Source: an uncultured Bacilli bacterium | GTDB lineage: Bacteria > Bacillota_I > Bacilli_A > RF39 > UBA660 | NCBI GenBank assembly: GCA_944371685.1 | Contig: CALVXV010000035.1 | Span: 1 to 10,261 of the forward strand | Reading direction: 5' to 3' | Length of the DNA stretch: 10,261 nucleotides | The notes under the pieces: generated by a model | What the model was told of the DNA's origin: nothing | What the model saw: the letters and a program-made list of their open reading frames with translations, nothing else | Database searches by the model: none | Translations under genes and position numbers: made by a program | In this document: positions 1-6,538 of the stretch, piece by piece | How the letters are laid out: every line of letters starts with the position of its first letter | Numbering within the stretch: the first letter of the stretch is position 1

Positions 1-26
1 AAATTTTATGAATAAAAAAAGGAAAT

Positions 27-92
27 ATGATTTTGACGCCGTATGTTTTATATAGAGGTGATAACCTCTTAGAAAGGAGGAAAAGCTTGTGA
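27..92 (+). CDS. possible 21-codon leader ORF
   Basis: A short reading frame runs from ATG at 27 to TGA at 90-92 and encodes 21 residues beginning MILTPYVLYRGDN. Its TGA overlaps the GTG start of the next gene in a GTGA arrangement, the usual geometry for translational coupling. An AAAGGA at 18-23 could serve as a ribosome binding site, but only three bases separate it from the ATG, which is short. The frame contains the whole hairpin at 54-69 and the ribosome binding site of the next gene. It may be a leader peptide or chance. The frame at positions 2-55 is also open to the window edge and could instead be the tail of an upstream gene. Confidence 0.25.
   Translation: MILTPYVLYRGDNLLERRKSL
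54..69 (+). promoter_or_regulatory. hairpin just before a ribosome binding site
   Basis: AGAGGT (54-59) and ACCTCT (64-69) form a perfect 6-bp stem around a GATA loop. The stem ends three bases before the strong AAAGGAGG at 73-80. There is no T-run, so it is not a terminator. It could shape access to the ribosome binding site, but this is inference. Confidence 0.3.
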
Positions 93-448
93 AAGAAATG
101 GAAAAGTATTATGTGCAAATTAATTTTGATGATACAGGTAAATTTGGTGATAAGTTTATAAATGAATTTAATTCTGATGATAAGAAGAAAAAAATTGTTT
201 ATATTAATCCAAAGGTACCAATTGAGAAGTTTGTTAGACATGAAGAACTTTCGAAAATGGAAAAGCTAATTTTGATGATGCAGATGGTCGATAAAGAATT
301 AGTTAAGGAAATTGCTGGTGATGATAATGATTTAAAGAAAGTTGCAGATGTAATTTGTAAAAATTTAGAACAAAATCCAATAGTAAAAGAAATTGTGAAA
401 AAGCTTGAACATGATATTAGTAAAGCTGAAGAAAACGTTAGAGAATAA
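89..448 (+). CDS. hypothetical protein, 119 aa
   Basis: This gene encodes a small, highly charged protein that I do not recognise. It starts at GTG 89, set eight bases after a strong AAAGGAGG (73-80); stops at 53-55 and 59-61 close the same frame upstream, so no longer start is possible. Residues 1-45 look like short beta strands (YYVQINF, KIVYINP). Residues 50-119 look alpha-helical and lysine/glutamate-rich, including a Met-rich stretch LILMMQMVDKEL near 60-72. There is no signal peptide and no membrane segment, so it is probably cytoplasmic. The stop lies in the loop of the terminator it shares with the convergent asparagine synthase gene. Its promoter probably lies outside the window or within the first 50 bases. 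Base composition matches its neighbours. Confidence 0.8.
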   Translation: MKEMEKYYVQINFDDTGKFGDKFINEFNSDDKKKKIVYINPKVPIEKFVRHEELSKMEKLILMMQMVDKELVKEIAGDDNDLKKVADVICKNLEQNPIVKEIVKKLEHDISKAEENVRE

Positions 449-460
449 TCTAACGTTTTT
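432..460. terminator. bidirectional intrinsic terminator
   Basis: AAAACGTTAGA (432-442) pairs perfectly with TCTAACGTTTT (449-459) around a 6-base loop that contains the TAA of the plus-strand gene. On the plus strand the stem ends in TTTTT; on the minus strand it ends in TTTTCTTC. It therefore serves both the small gene from the left and the asparagine synthase operon from the right. It overlaps the last codons of the small gene and touches the asparagine synthase stop codon (459-461). Confidence 0.85.
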
Positions 461-2300
461 AAACGGTTTGTTTATCAAAGTCAACGAAGAAATCTTTATA
501 CCAAACTAGGAATACATAGATTGTCCAAATTTTTCGACAATAGTTTTTCTTACCTTTGTAATGGTCATTTAACATTTTAAGTAAGGCTTTTTGGTCGAAA
601 AATTCTTTAGTGAAGTCTGCTTCAAATATTTCTTTAACAATATTATAGTATTTTTCTTCTCTAAACCATTTGATGATTGGAACTGGAAAGCCTTTTTTTC
701 TTCTTTTGTACCAAGCTTCTGGTATTCTTTTAGAAGCTGCTTTTCTTAGGGCATATTTAGTTGTATTATGAGATAATTTATATTCTGTTGGAATTGAGCT
801 GGCTAGTTGAAATACTTCTTTATCGAGAATTGGTACTCTTAGTTCTAAGGAGTTAGCCATACTCATTTTATCAGCTTTTAGTAAGATGTCGTTTGGTAGC
901 CAAAAATGCATATCTAGGTATTGCATTTTAGTTAAATCATCGGAATCTTTGACTTTATCAAAATATGGTTTAGTGATGTCTTGAAATTTTAAATCACTTT
1001 TATAATTATCATTTAATATTTTGTTGGCTTCTTTGTTGTCAAAGACAAAGGCTTGTCCAACAAAGTAATCTTCTATTTTACTACCACCTTTGGTTAGAAA
1101 ATTTTTACCATGGAAGCTTGGAAAAGGTGAGATAATGGTTTTGATAAATTTTCTTATAAACATTGGTAGTTTACGATATTTTTTTAGTTTTTCATCTTCA
1201 TCGTAACTAGTATATCCACCGAATAATTCATCGGCTCCTTCACCTGATAGAACAACTTTAACATCTTTAACTGCTAGTTTTGATAAAAAGTATAAAGGAA
1301 CGGCTGATAGGTTAGCGGTGGGTTCATCAGCATAATATTGTACTTTATCAATGCTTTCAAAAAAATTGTCGGCATTTATTAATTCGTTTTTATTTTGAAT
1401 GTGAAGGATGTCTGATAGTTCTTTGGCCATTGGTACTTCGTTGAAATCTTTATAATCAAAGCCAACAGAAAATGTTTTGTTTGGCTTTAGATAACTTACG
1501 ACATATGATGAGTCGATACCGCCTGATAGGTAAGAGCCAACTGGTACGTCACTTATAGTATGATAGTCTATTGATTTAGTAATGGTTTCATCTATTTCAT
1601 TTACTAATTTATCGAAGTTTTGGGTTTGAGGTTTAAATTCTATTTCATAATATTTATTAATATCCATTTTTTCAGTATTAAAATCATAGGTGAAGTAATG
1701 ACCTGGTTTAAGTTTATAGACGTTTTTAAAGAAAGTTTCATTTAAGACTGAAGTTTGAAAAGTTAAGTATGGTTTTAGAGCTTCTTTATTTATTTGTTTT
1801 AAGAAGTCTGGATGTTTTAAGAATGATTTTATTTCAGAACCATACATAAATGTGTTTTGCATGGTGCAGTAGTAGAATGGTTTTTGACCAAAATGATCTC
1901 TAGCACCAAATAGAGTTTTTTGCTTTTTATCCCATATGACAAAAGCAAACATACCTCTTAATTTATCTAATATTTTTTCTTTATATTCTTCATATCCATG
2001 TAATATAACTTCGGTATCAGTGTTTGTTTTAAAGATGTGACCTTTGTTTATTAAATCTTCTTTTATTTCTTGGAAGTTATATATTTCACCATTAAATGTG
2101 ATGTACATTGAGTCATCTTCGTTGGACATGGGTTGCCTTCCACCTTTTAAGTCTATGATACTTAATCTTCTAAAACCCATGGCTATTTCATCATCGGTAT
2201 AATAAGATTCATCATCTGGGCCACGATGAGCAATCATATCGTTCATGGCTTTGATATGACTTTTTTCTTTTCTATTTATGTATCCGCAAAATCCACACAT
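459..2300 (-). CDS. asnB: glutamine-hydrolysing asparagine synthase (AsnB/AsnH type)
   Basis: This 613-aa protein transfers ammonia from glutamine to an Asp-type carboxylate in an ATP-dependent reaction. The N-terminal class II glutaminase domain starts MCGFCGYI, with nucleophile Cys2. Its conserved motifs are HRGPDD (25-30), RLSIIDL (45-51), NGEIYN (70-75), TDTEVI (94-99) and RDHFGQKP (134-141). The C-terminal synthetase domain carries the PP-loop SGGIDSS (259-265) and SGEGADELFGGY (352-363), with LLKADKMSMANSLELRVP further on. Length fits bacterial AsnB/AsnH. The start lies seven bases after AAAGG, inside the end of the racemase gene, with a 4-bp gap between the genes. As third gene after a D-Asp ligase and a racemase, it may amidate D-Asp in the peptidoglycan cross-bridge, as AsnH does in Lactococcus lactis, rather than make free L-asparagine. 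The sequence alone cannot separate these roles. Confidence 0.95.
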   Translation of the reverse strand: MCGFCGYINRKEKSHIKAMNDMIAHRGPDDESYYTDDEIAMGFRRLSIIDLKGGRQPMSNEDDSMYITFNGEIYNFQEIKEDLINKGHIFKTNTDTEVILHGYEEYKEKILDKLRGMFAFVIWDKKQKTLFGARDHFGQKPFYYCTMQNTFMYGSEIKSFLKHPDFLKQINKEALKPYLTFQTSVLNETFFKNVYKLKPGHYFTYDFNTEKMDINKYYEIEFKPQTQNFDKLVNEIDETITKSIDYHTISDVPVGSYLSGGIDSSYVVSYLKPNKTFSVGFDYKDFNEVPMAKELSDILHIQNKNELINADNFFESIDKVQYYADEPTANLSAVPLYFLSKLAVKDVKVVLSGEGADELFGGYTSYDEDEKLKKYRKLPMFIRKFIKTIISPFPSFHGKNFLTKGGSKIEDYFVGQAFVFDNKEANKILNDNYKSDLKFQDITKPYFDKVKDSDDLTKMQYLDMHFWLPNDILLKADKMSMANSLELRVPILDKEVFQLASSIPTEYKLSHNTTKYALRKAASKRIPEAWYKRRKKGFPVPIIKWFREEKYYNIVKEIFEADFTKEFFDQKALLKMLNDHYKGKKNYCRKIWTIYVFLVWYKDFFVDFDKQTV

Positions 2301-2304
2301 GTTT

Positions 2305-2979
2305 TCACAACCTTTCTTTGCCGAAGAAATCTAATATTTTTTCAGCTTCTATTTCTAAGGGATCAATAAATTTATCGTTTAATTTTAGTTTTCTTTTTAA
2401 TATTGAAAGTTCAGTACAACCTAAGATATAACAGTCACAATTTAAATCTTTGATGGTGTCTTGCAGTAATGTTATAGGGACTTCTTTTCCTTGTTTTACA
2501 TAATCATATATTATTTTCATGACGTTTTCTTGATTAGGAAGAACATATTTTATTCCATTTTTTTCTAAGGCATTTTGATATAGTTTTGAAGTGATGGTGC
2601 CTGTAGTAGCTAAAATAGCAGCTGTTTTATATTTATTTTTAATATAATTTGCGGTATTTTCAATCATGTTACTAATTGGAATATTTATGTTTTGTTTTAG
2701 TTTGTCGTGAAAATAAGATGATGTATTACAAGGAATACTAATTAGTTTACAACCTAGTTTTTCTAATGTTTGACAGTCTTTTAGAAGATAAGGATAGGGT
2801 TTTTCTTTTGTGTTATCTAATATGTATGAGGTTCTATCTGGTTTTTTTGCATCACTTAATATTATTATGTTTAGATGGTCTTGATCTTTGGTTGCTTTTG
2901 TTTTTTCGGTTATTAATTTGTAAAAATAGCAACTAGCTAGTGGACCTAGACCGCCAACTATTCCAAGTTCATAATTCAT
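2305..2979 (-). CDS. racD: aspartate racemase-like (Asp/Glu racemase family)
   Basis: This 224-aa cofactor-independent racemase should interconvert L- and D-aspartate in the cytoplasm. It opens with the family signature GIVGGLGPLA (6-15) and has PDRT (47-50). It carries the two catalytic cysteines of the family: Cys84 in IPCNTSSYF and Cys188 in ILGCTELS. It has no signal peptide and its length is typical of the family. The ATG overlaps the stop codon of the upstream ligase gene by one base (TAATG) and no good ribosome binding site precedes it, which points to translational coupling. Downstream, the asparagine synthase start follows after 4 bp. The likely job is supplying D-Asp to the ligase. 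A glutamate or broad-specificity racemase is possible, but the GGLGP and IPCNT motifs and the neighbours favour aspartate. Confidence 0.88.
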   Translation of the reverse strand: MNYELGIVGGLGPLASCYFYKLITEKTKATKDQDHLNIIILSDAKKPDRTSYILDNTKEKPYPYLLKDCQTLEKLGCKLISIPCNTSSYFHDKLKQNINIPISNMIENTANYIKNKYKTAAILATTGTITSKLYQNALEKNGIKYVLPNQENVMKIIYDYVKQGKEVPITLLQDTIKDLNCDCYILGCTELSILKRKLKLNDKFIDPLEIEAEKILDFFGKERL

Positions 2980-4202
2980 TATTCATCATCTTTTTTTGGT
3001 GGGTATAGTTTAAACATTTTATAATCTTTGTTATATATTCTATTTATCCAAAAATTTCTTTTTAAATTATTGTCTTTTGGATTTTTTAAAGTATAAGCGT
3101 ATTTTTTTTCTTTAATTAATTTATTGGCTTCATTTAGGGTATCTTGGTTATAGATGTATTTTTTTAAGATTTTTTTGGGAGTATGAAGCCATAGAAATTT
3201 ATTGTAGTTATATTCGGTTTTTTTGTCTTTTTTTAAAATAAAGTCATCGACTAAGTATTTGGCCATATTAAGGCCGGCTGAGGTAGTGAAATAACTACTT
3301 CTTCCTTGTCGTATGTTTATTTCAAATAGTTTATATTTATTATCTCGTCGGTCGTATTTGAAATCGAAGTTTGAGAAGCCTATATAATTTATATCTTCTA
3401 GGAAAGCTTTAATTTTTTCATAAATTTCTTGGTTGCCTTCTGATATTATGGCACGGTAATTACCAATTCCATAAGGGGTGTGCTCCTCCAAAATGCATCT
3501 ACCAAAACACATCATTTTGACTTTTCCTTTAGAGTTTGAATAGCAGTTTAAGACGTACATGGTATCATCAGCGCCGGGAATAAAGTCTTGGACAATAATA
3601 TGACCATTATAGCCAGATTCAAATATTTTATTTACGGTTTGTTTTAATTTTTGTTTATCTTTTATTTTGTAACTTTTTTCTTTACCAGCAAATTCTATTT
3701 TAGAGTATAGTGTACTATTTGATGGTTTTAAAGCGACTGGATAGTCAAATGGAAGATCTATATTTTCTTTATTTTCTTTAGTGATAATATATGTTTTGGG
3801 GTAGTCTAAGTTATATTCTTCACATATATTGTAAAAGCTTTCTTTATCTTCTAGTTTATCTTTTAAATTTTTATTCATAAATGGTAGGACAAAATATTGT
3901 GATAGAGTTTCCATATTATTGACGATTGGGTTTGTATACCATTCGGCACATGATAAAAGAATTAGATAATCATATTTTTCTTTATATTCTTTACCTATTT
4001 TTAAAAGGGTATTTAGAAAAACTTTTTCATCAGTGAGATTTTTAATGATTTTGACATCAATTATTTTACTGTCTTTAGTTTCTCTTAGAGGAAATGTTCC
4101 AAGGGCTAGAGATTTAACATTATATTCATCGTTAAATGATCTAGCTAGACCATATGCGTTAGCGTCTGTTCCTAAAATAATTGGTAAAAATGATTTTGAC
4201 AT
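2979..4202 (-). CDS. aslA: ATP-grasp D-aspartate ligase-like protein
   Basis: This 407-aa protein is an ATP-grasp carboxylate-amine ligase. The N-terminal part has GTDANAYGLARSF (11-23), a motif I associate with the D-aspartate ligases Aslfm (Enterococcus faecium) and AslA (Lactococcus lactis). The ATP-grasp core follows, with YPVALKPS (154-161, nucleotide-binding Lys159), VQDFIPGADD (204-213), GFSNFDFKYD (275-284) and FEINIRQGRSSY (293-304, metal ligands Glu294 and Asn296). The family attaches D-Asp through its beta-carboxylate to the lysine side chain of UDP-MurNAc-pentapeptide in the cytoplasm. It is the first gene of the operon, ahead of a racemase and an asparagine synthase, which supports this substrate. 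The ribosome binding site is weak (GAAAGTGTGATG), but the start fits the family N-terminus. Another amino-acid ligase specificity cannot be excluded. Confidence 0.85.
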   Translation of the reverse strand: MSKSFLPIILGTDANAYGLARSFNDEYNVKSLALGTFPLRETKDSKIIDVKIIKNLTDEKVFLNTLLKIGKEYKEKYDYLILLSCAEWYTNPIVNNMETLSQYFVLPFMNKNLKDKLEDKESFYNICEEYNLDYPKTYIITKENKENIDLPFDYPVALKPSNSTLYSKIEFAGKEKSYKIKDKQKLKQTVNKIFESGYNGHIIVQDFIPGADDTMYVLNCYSNSKGKVKMMCFGRCILEEHTPYGIGNYRAIISEGNQEIYEKIKAFLEDINYIGFSNFDFKYDRRDNKYKLFEINIRQGRSSYFTTSAGLNMAKYLVDDFILKKDKKTEYNYNKFLWLHTPKKILKKYIYNQDTLNEANKLIKEKKYAYTLKNPKDNNLKRNFWINRIYNKDYKMFKLYPPKKDDE

Positions 4203-4227
4203 TTACATCACACTTTCTATTTAAAAT

Positions 4228-4255
4228 ATGTGGAAAACTTTTCGCTTTTCCACAT
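4228..4255. promoter_or_regulatory. inverted repeat, candidate operator
   Basis: ATGTGGAAAA (4228-4237) and TTTTCCACAT (4246-4255) are perfect 10-bp inverted arms around an 8-base centre. One arm touches the minus-strand -10 box, and the predicted start of transcription falls inside the repeat. This placement suits a repressor operator better than a terminator. A further GTGGAAAA half-site occurs at 4363-4370, upstream of the divergent promoter. Confidence 0.5.
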
Positions 4256-4282
4256 TATATAACAAAATAATATTTTAAGCAA
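4254..4282 (-). promoter_or_regulatory. promoter of the ligase-racemase-asnB operon
   Basis: Read on the minus strand, TTGCTT (complement of 4277-4282), a 17-bp spacer and a perfect TATAAT (complement of 4254-4259) form a good sigma-A promoter. Transcription should begin near 4247, giving an untranslated leader of about 45 bases. A second, weaker candidate lies further upstream on the same strand: TTGACA (4351-4356), a 15-bp spacer and TATACT (4330-4335). Confidence 0.65.
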
Positions 4283-4394
4283 TAAAATGGTGTAAAGTGG
4301 CGAAAAATAAGGCTTTTTCTATTATGTGAAGTATATAAGTGTCTAATAAATGTCAAAAAAAAGTGGAAAAAATGTATACTTTTGTTTTTCTGTG

Positions 4395-4403
4395 TGATAT
4401 AAT
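4395..4403 (+). promoter_or_regulatory. extended -10 promoter
   Basis: TGA followed by TATAAT (4398-4403) makes an extended -10 element, and no convincing -35 box lies 16-18 bp upstream. Transcription should start near 4410, only a few bases before the AGGTGA ribosome binding site (4411-4416). The leader of the following gene would therefore be very short. Confidence 0.65.
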
Positions 4404-4423
4404 ACAAAACAGGTGATTAAGTT

Positions 4424-4957
4424 ATGATTGAAGAAATCAAAGTCATACTAGATGGTAATGAAAATTTAACTTTAGAGGTTAAAGATAATCTTTTAGAACT
4501 TATTACAATCTTTCATGAAATATTTAAAGATATTGATTTGACGACTTTGAAAGAACGACTTAAGACTTTAAAGATAAAAAGGGAGAGTATGTATTTAGTT
4601 AAAATGCCGTGTAAGTATATTCCACATAATAATGAGATAGCTATTAATTATGGGCTTATTACAGAGGCGGATGCGAGACATTGGCTTATGCATAGTTTAC
4701 TTGGAGTAATTACGGCTAAGGATAATCATTATGGATTTAATGATGAAAGTGATTCGTTGCTTGCTTTGAATGAGGGTTATACAGAGATACTTACTAATAA
4801 TTTGGTAGGGGATATAGATAATAATTTTTTTACAGATGAGATTATTATGACAAATTTAATTAGTAAAGTAATTGGAGAAGATGTTTTATATAAAGCTTAT
4901 TTTAGTAATGATGCTGAAATGGTTGTAAAATCTATGGCAGAAGCGGAGGTAAAATAA
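4424..4957 (+). CDS. hypothetical protein, degenerate zincin-like
   Basis: This 177-aa protein has no signal peptide or membrane segment. It starts at ATG 4424, seven bases after AGGTGA. Residues 1-60 look helical and charged. Residues 85-121 hold RHWLMHSLLG (85-94), then LNEGYTE (115-121). The layout recalls small metalloprotease-like proteins in which HExxH is followed by a Gly/Leu-Asn-Glu-Gly-x-Thr-Glu segment, and the helical tail (136-172) with KVIGEDVLYKAYF also fits that layout. In this register HExxH reads HSLLG, so the catalytic Glu and second His are missing. HWLMH (86-90) keeps two histidines at the right spacing, but with Trp in place of Glu. It may be a catalytically dead relative, or the resemblance may mislead. 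It is co-transcribed with the next gene, overlapping by one base. Confidence 0.8.
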   Translation: MIEEIKVILDGNENLTLEVKDNLLELITIFHEIFKDIDLTTLKERLKTLKIKRESMYLVKMPCKYIPHNNEIAINYGLITEADARHWLMHSLLGVITAKDNHYGFNDESDSLLALNEGYTEILTNNLVGDIDNNFFTDEIIMTNLISKVIGEDVLYKAYFSNDAEMVVKSMAEAEVK

Positions 4958-5214
4958 TGCTTATTGAAGTAATTGGTGATATGAATAGTAGTTATGAAAA
5001 TAGAAAACATGGTGGGTATTCGCAAATTGGAAATATGCAGGCCAAAATACTTGAGGCTTATCCACAAATAGGTTTAGAGAATTTTTATGCGGATGAGTAT
5101 TATTTTCCACTTGGTCAAAAAATCGAACCGGGGACGCTTGAGAATTTGAAAGCGGAGCTTAATGAGTATCAGGCGCAGATTAATTTATCAAGTAATTCAA
5201 AAAAATTAAGCTAA
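4957..5214 (+). CDS. hypothetical protein, 85 aa
   Basis: I do not recognise this small protein. It starts at ATG 4957, overlapping the preceding stop by one base (TAATG), with GGAGG at 4945-4949 as ribosome binding site, so the two genes form a coupled pair. The sequence opens with a hydrophobic strand (MLIEVIGDM) and continues with a polar region rich in Asn, Tyr and Gly (SSYENRKHGGYSQIG). A Tyr-rich segment follows (ENFYADEYYFPLG, about 41-53), then a helical tail (LENLKAELNEYQAQI). It has no signal peptide, no membrane helix and no cysteine. The mixed composition suggests a compact alpha/beta domain. A role with the upstream protein is likely from the coupling, but nothing in the sequence names it. 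The stop codon lies inside the terminator stem. Confidence 0.75.
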   Translation: MLIEVIGDMNSSYENRKHGGYSQIGNMQAKILEAYPQIGLENFYADEYYFPLGQKIEPGTLENLKAELNEYQAQINLSSNSKKLS

Positions 5215-5230
5215 CTTTGGTTAGTTTTTT
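5208..5230 (+). terminator. weak intrinsic terminator
   Basis: CTAAC (5211-5215) pairs with GTTAG (5220-5224) around TTTG. The stem can extend through G-T and A-T pairs at 5208-5210 and 5225-5227 and ends in a run of six T (5225-5230). The low GC content makes it weak. It would end the two-gene hypothetical operon before the pheS promoter. Confidence 0.6.
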
Positions 5231-5250
5231 GTTTAAAAAAGAGAATTTTA

Positions 5251-5259
5251 TGTTATAAT
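5251..5259 (+). promoter_or_regulatory. pheST promoter (extended -10)
   Basis: TGT followed by TATAAT (5254-5259) is an extended -10 element. The best -35 candidate, TTGTTT (5229-5234), has a 19-bp spacer and overlaps the T-run of the preceding terminator. Transcription should begin near 5266, just ahead of the T-box leader. Confidence 0.7.
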
Positions 5260-5275
5260 TGATAATGAAATTTGA

Positions 5276-5485
5276 AAAGCGATGATTAAGAAGTAGTAAT
5301 AAAAGTAATTATTTATAGAGAGCTAATGGTTGGTGGAAGTTAGTAATAATCTTTTATGAATTCATCTTAGGAGTTATATATGCAAAGATATATCGGTGAC
5401 GCGTTATAGTTTTAGAGGTAAGTTTTACTTACGAATTAAGGTGGTACCACGTGAATCACGTCCTTATTGGATGTGATTTTTTTTT
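5276..5485 (+). promoter_or_regulatory. T-box leader specific for tRNA-Phe
   Basis: This is a complete T-box riboswitch. Stem I landmarks are AGTA (5292-5295), AGAGAGC (5317-5323), GGTTGGTGGAA (5328-5338) and the specifier loop GAATTCATC (5358-5366). Its specifier TTC (5361-5363) pairs with the GAA anticodon of tRNA-Phe. The T-box itself is AATTAAGGTGGTACCACG (5434-5451). Its TGGT pairs with the ACCA end of uncharged tRNA, matching discriminator A. The antiterminator forms from TAAGG (5437-5441) with CCTTA (5462-5466), plus ACGTG (5449-5453) with CACGT (5457-5461). Uncharged tRNA-Phe should stabilise the antiterminator and switch on pheS and pheT. Confidence 0.95.
5454..5485 (+). terminator. 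T-box regulated terminator
   Basis: AATCACGTCC (5454-5463) pairs with GGATGTGATT (5469-5478) around TTATT, with one G-T pair, and a run of nine T follows (5477-5485). The left arm overlaps the antiterminator sequence, so the two folds exclude each other. This hairpin should form when tRNA-Phe is fully charged. Confidence 0.92.
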
Positions 5486-5497
5486 AGGAGGATGATT

Positions 5498-6538
5498 ATG
5501 GATTTAGAAAATATTTTAAATGATTTACAAAGTGATTTAGAAATGGTTTTTTCTGAACATGATTTGAATGAAGTTAAGGCTAAGTATTTAGGTAAAAAAG
5601 GTGAAATTACTGTTTTATATTCTAAAATGAAAGATTTAAGTAATGATGATAAAAAGTCTTTTGGAGCTAACATTAATAATTTAAAAAATGAAGCTACTAG
5701 TTTAATAGATGGTAAAAAAGAAGAAATTAATACTAAACTTTTGAATGAGAAGTTACAAAATGAGAGTATTGATATAAGTTTACCAGCTACAGAGTTTCAA
5801 ATTGGGGCACCTAGTATTTTAGAGAAAATGATTGAAGATGTTGAAGCATTACTTATGTCTATGGGATATGATGTGGTTGATGGACCGGAAGTTGAAAAGG
5901 ATGAGTATAATTTTGAGATGCTTAATTTACCTAAAGGGCATCCAGCTAGAGATGCGCAAGATACTTTTTATGTTGAAGGTGATGAACTTTTACTTCGTAG
6001 TCAGACTTCACCGGTGCAAGTTAGAACGATGCTTAAAGGAAAAGGTGAGGTTCCAATTAGAATGATTTGCCCTGGTAAGACTTATAGGAGAGATGATGAT
6101 GATGCGACGCATTCTCACCAATTTATGCAGATAGAAGGATTGCTTGTGGATAAGAATATTAGTTTATCTGATTTGAAGGGAACTTTTGATGTGATTGCGA
6201 AACATTTATTTGGTGATGATTGTCAAACAAGATTTAGACCTAGTTATTATCCATTTACTGAACCTTCGGTTGAGATGGATATTAGTTGTCACCATTGCAA
6301 AGGTAAGGGCTGCAGTATTTGTAAGAATACTGGTTGGATTACTGTATCTGGTGGCGGAATGGTTCATCCTAAAGTGTTAGAAAATTGTGGATATGATCCT
6401 AAAAAATGGTCTGGTTTTGCTTTTGGTTTTGGAGCTGAGAGGTTAGCCATGATTAAGTATGGTATAAATGATTTAAGGGTATTTTATACTAATGATTTAA
6501 GGGAAAGTAGAATTTTTGACAGAAAGGAGGCTAATTAA
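5498..6538 (+). CDS. pheS: phenylalanine-tRNA ligase alpha subunit
   Basis: This is the catalytic alpha subunit of the heterotetrameric enzyme that charges tRNA-Phe in the cytoplasm. ATG 5498 is chosen because AGGAGG (5486-5491) lies six bases upstream; an in-frame ATG at 5492 abuts that site with no spacing. The product is 346 aa, normal for the family. Residues 1-85 form the N-terminal coiled-coil arm. The class II core has HPARDAQDTFYV (148-159), motif 2 RRDDDDATHSHQF (197-209), PFTEPSVEMD and motif 3 GAERLAM (312-318). A CxxC-x4-CxxC cluster (Cys264, 267, 272, 275) matches that of Firmicutes PheS and probably binds zinc. It is controlled by the T-box upstream and overlaps pheT by one base. 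Confidence 0.98.
   Translation: MDLENILNDLQSDLEMVFSEHDLNEVKAKYLGKKGEITVLYSKMKDLSNDDKKSFGANINNLKNEATSLIDGKKEEINTKLLNEKLQNESIDISLPATEFQIGAPSILEKMIEDVEALLMSMGYDVVDGPEVEKDEYNFEMLNLPKGHPARDAQDTFYVEGDELLLRSQTSPVQVRTMLKGKGEVPIRMICPGKTYRRDDDDATHSHQFMQIEGLLVDKNISLSDLKGTFDVIAKHLFGDDCQTRFRPSYYPFTEPSVEMDISCHHCKGKGCSICKNTGWITVSGGGMVHPKVLENCGYDPKKWSGFAFGFGAERLAMIKYGINDLRVFYTNDLRESRIFDRKEAN

Noticed and set aside
4033..4224. Plus-strand open frame of 63 codons opposite the ligase gene
   Set aside because: It lies antisense to the conserved N-terminus of the ATP-grasp ligase and has no ribosome binding site.
4294..4366. AAAGTGG repeats (4294-4300 and 4360-4366) as MraZ boxes
   Set aside because: MraZ sites are closely spaced tandem repeats before the dcw cluster; these two are 66 bp apart and no mraZ is present.
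5464..5673. Minus-strand open frame of 69 codons
   Set aside because: It is antisense to the T-box terminator and the start of pheS, and its product looks like low-complexity shadow translation.
6287..6325. CxxC-x4-CxxC cluster in PheS as a possible novel zinc-binding insertion
   Set aside because: Firmicutes PheS proteins, including that of Bacillus subtilis, carry the same cysteine pattern here.
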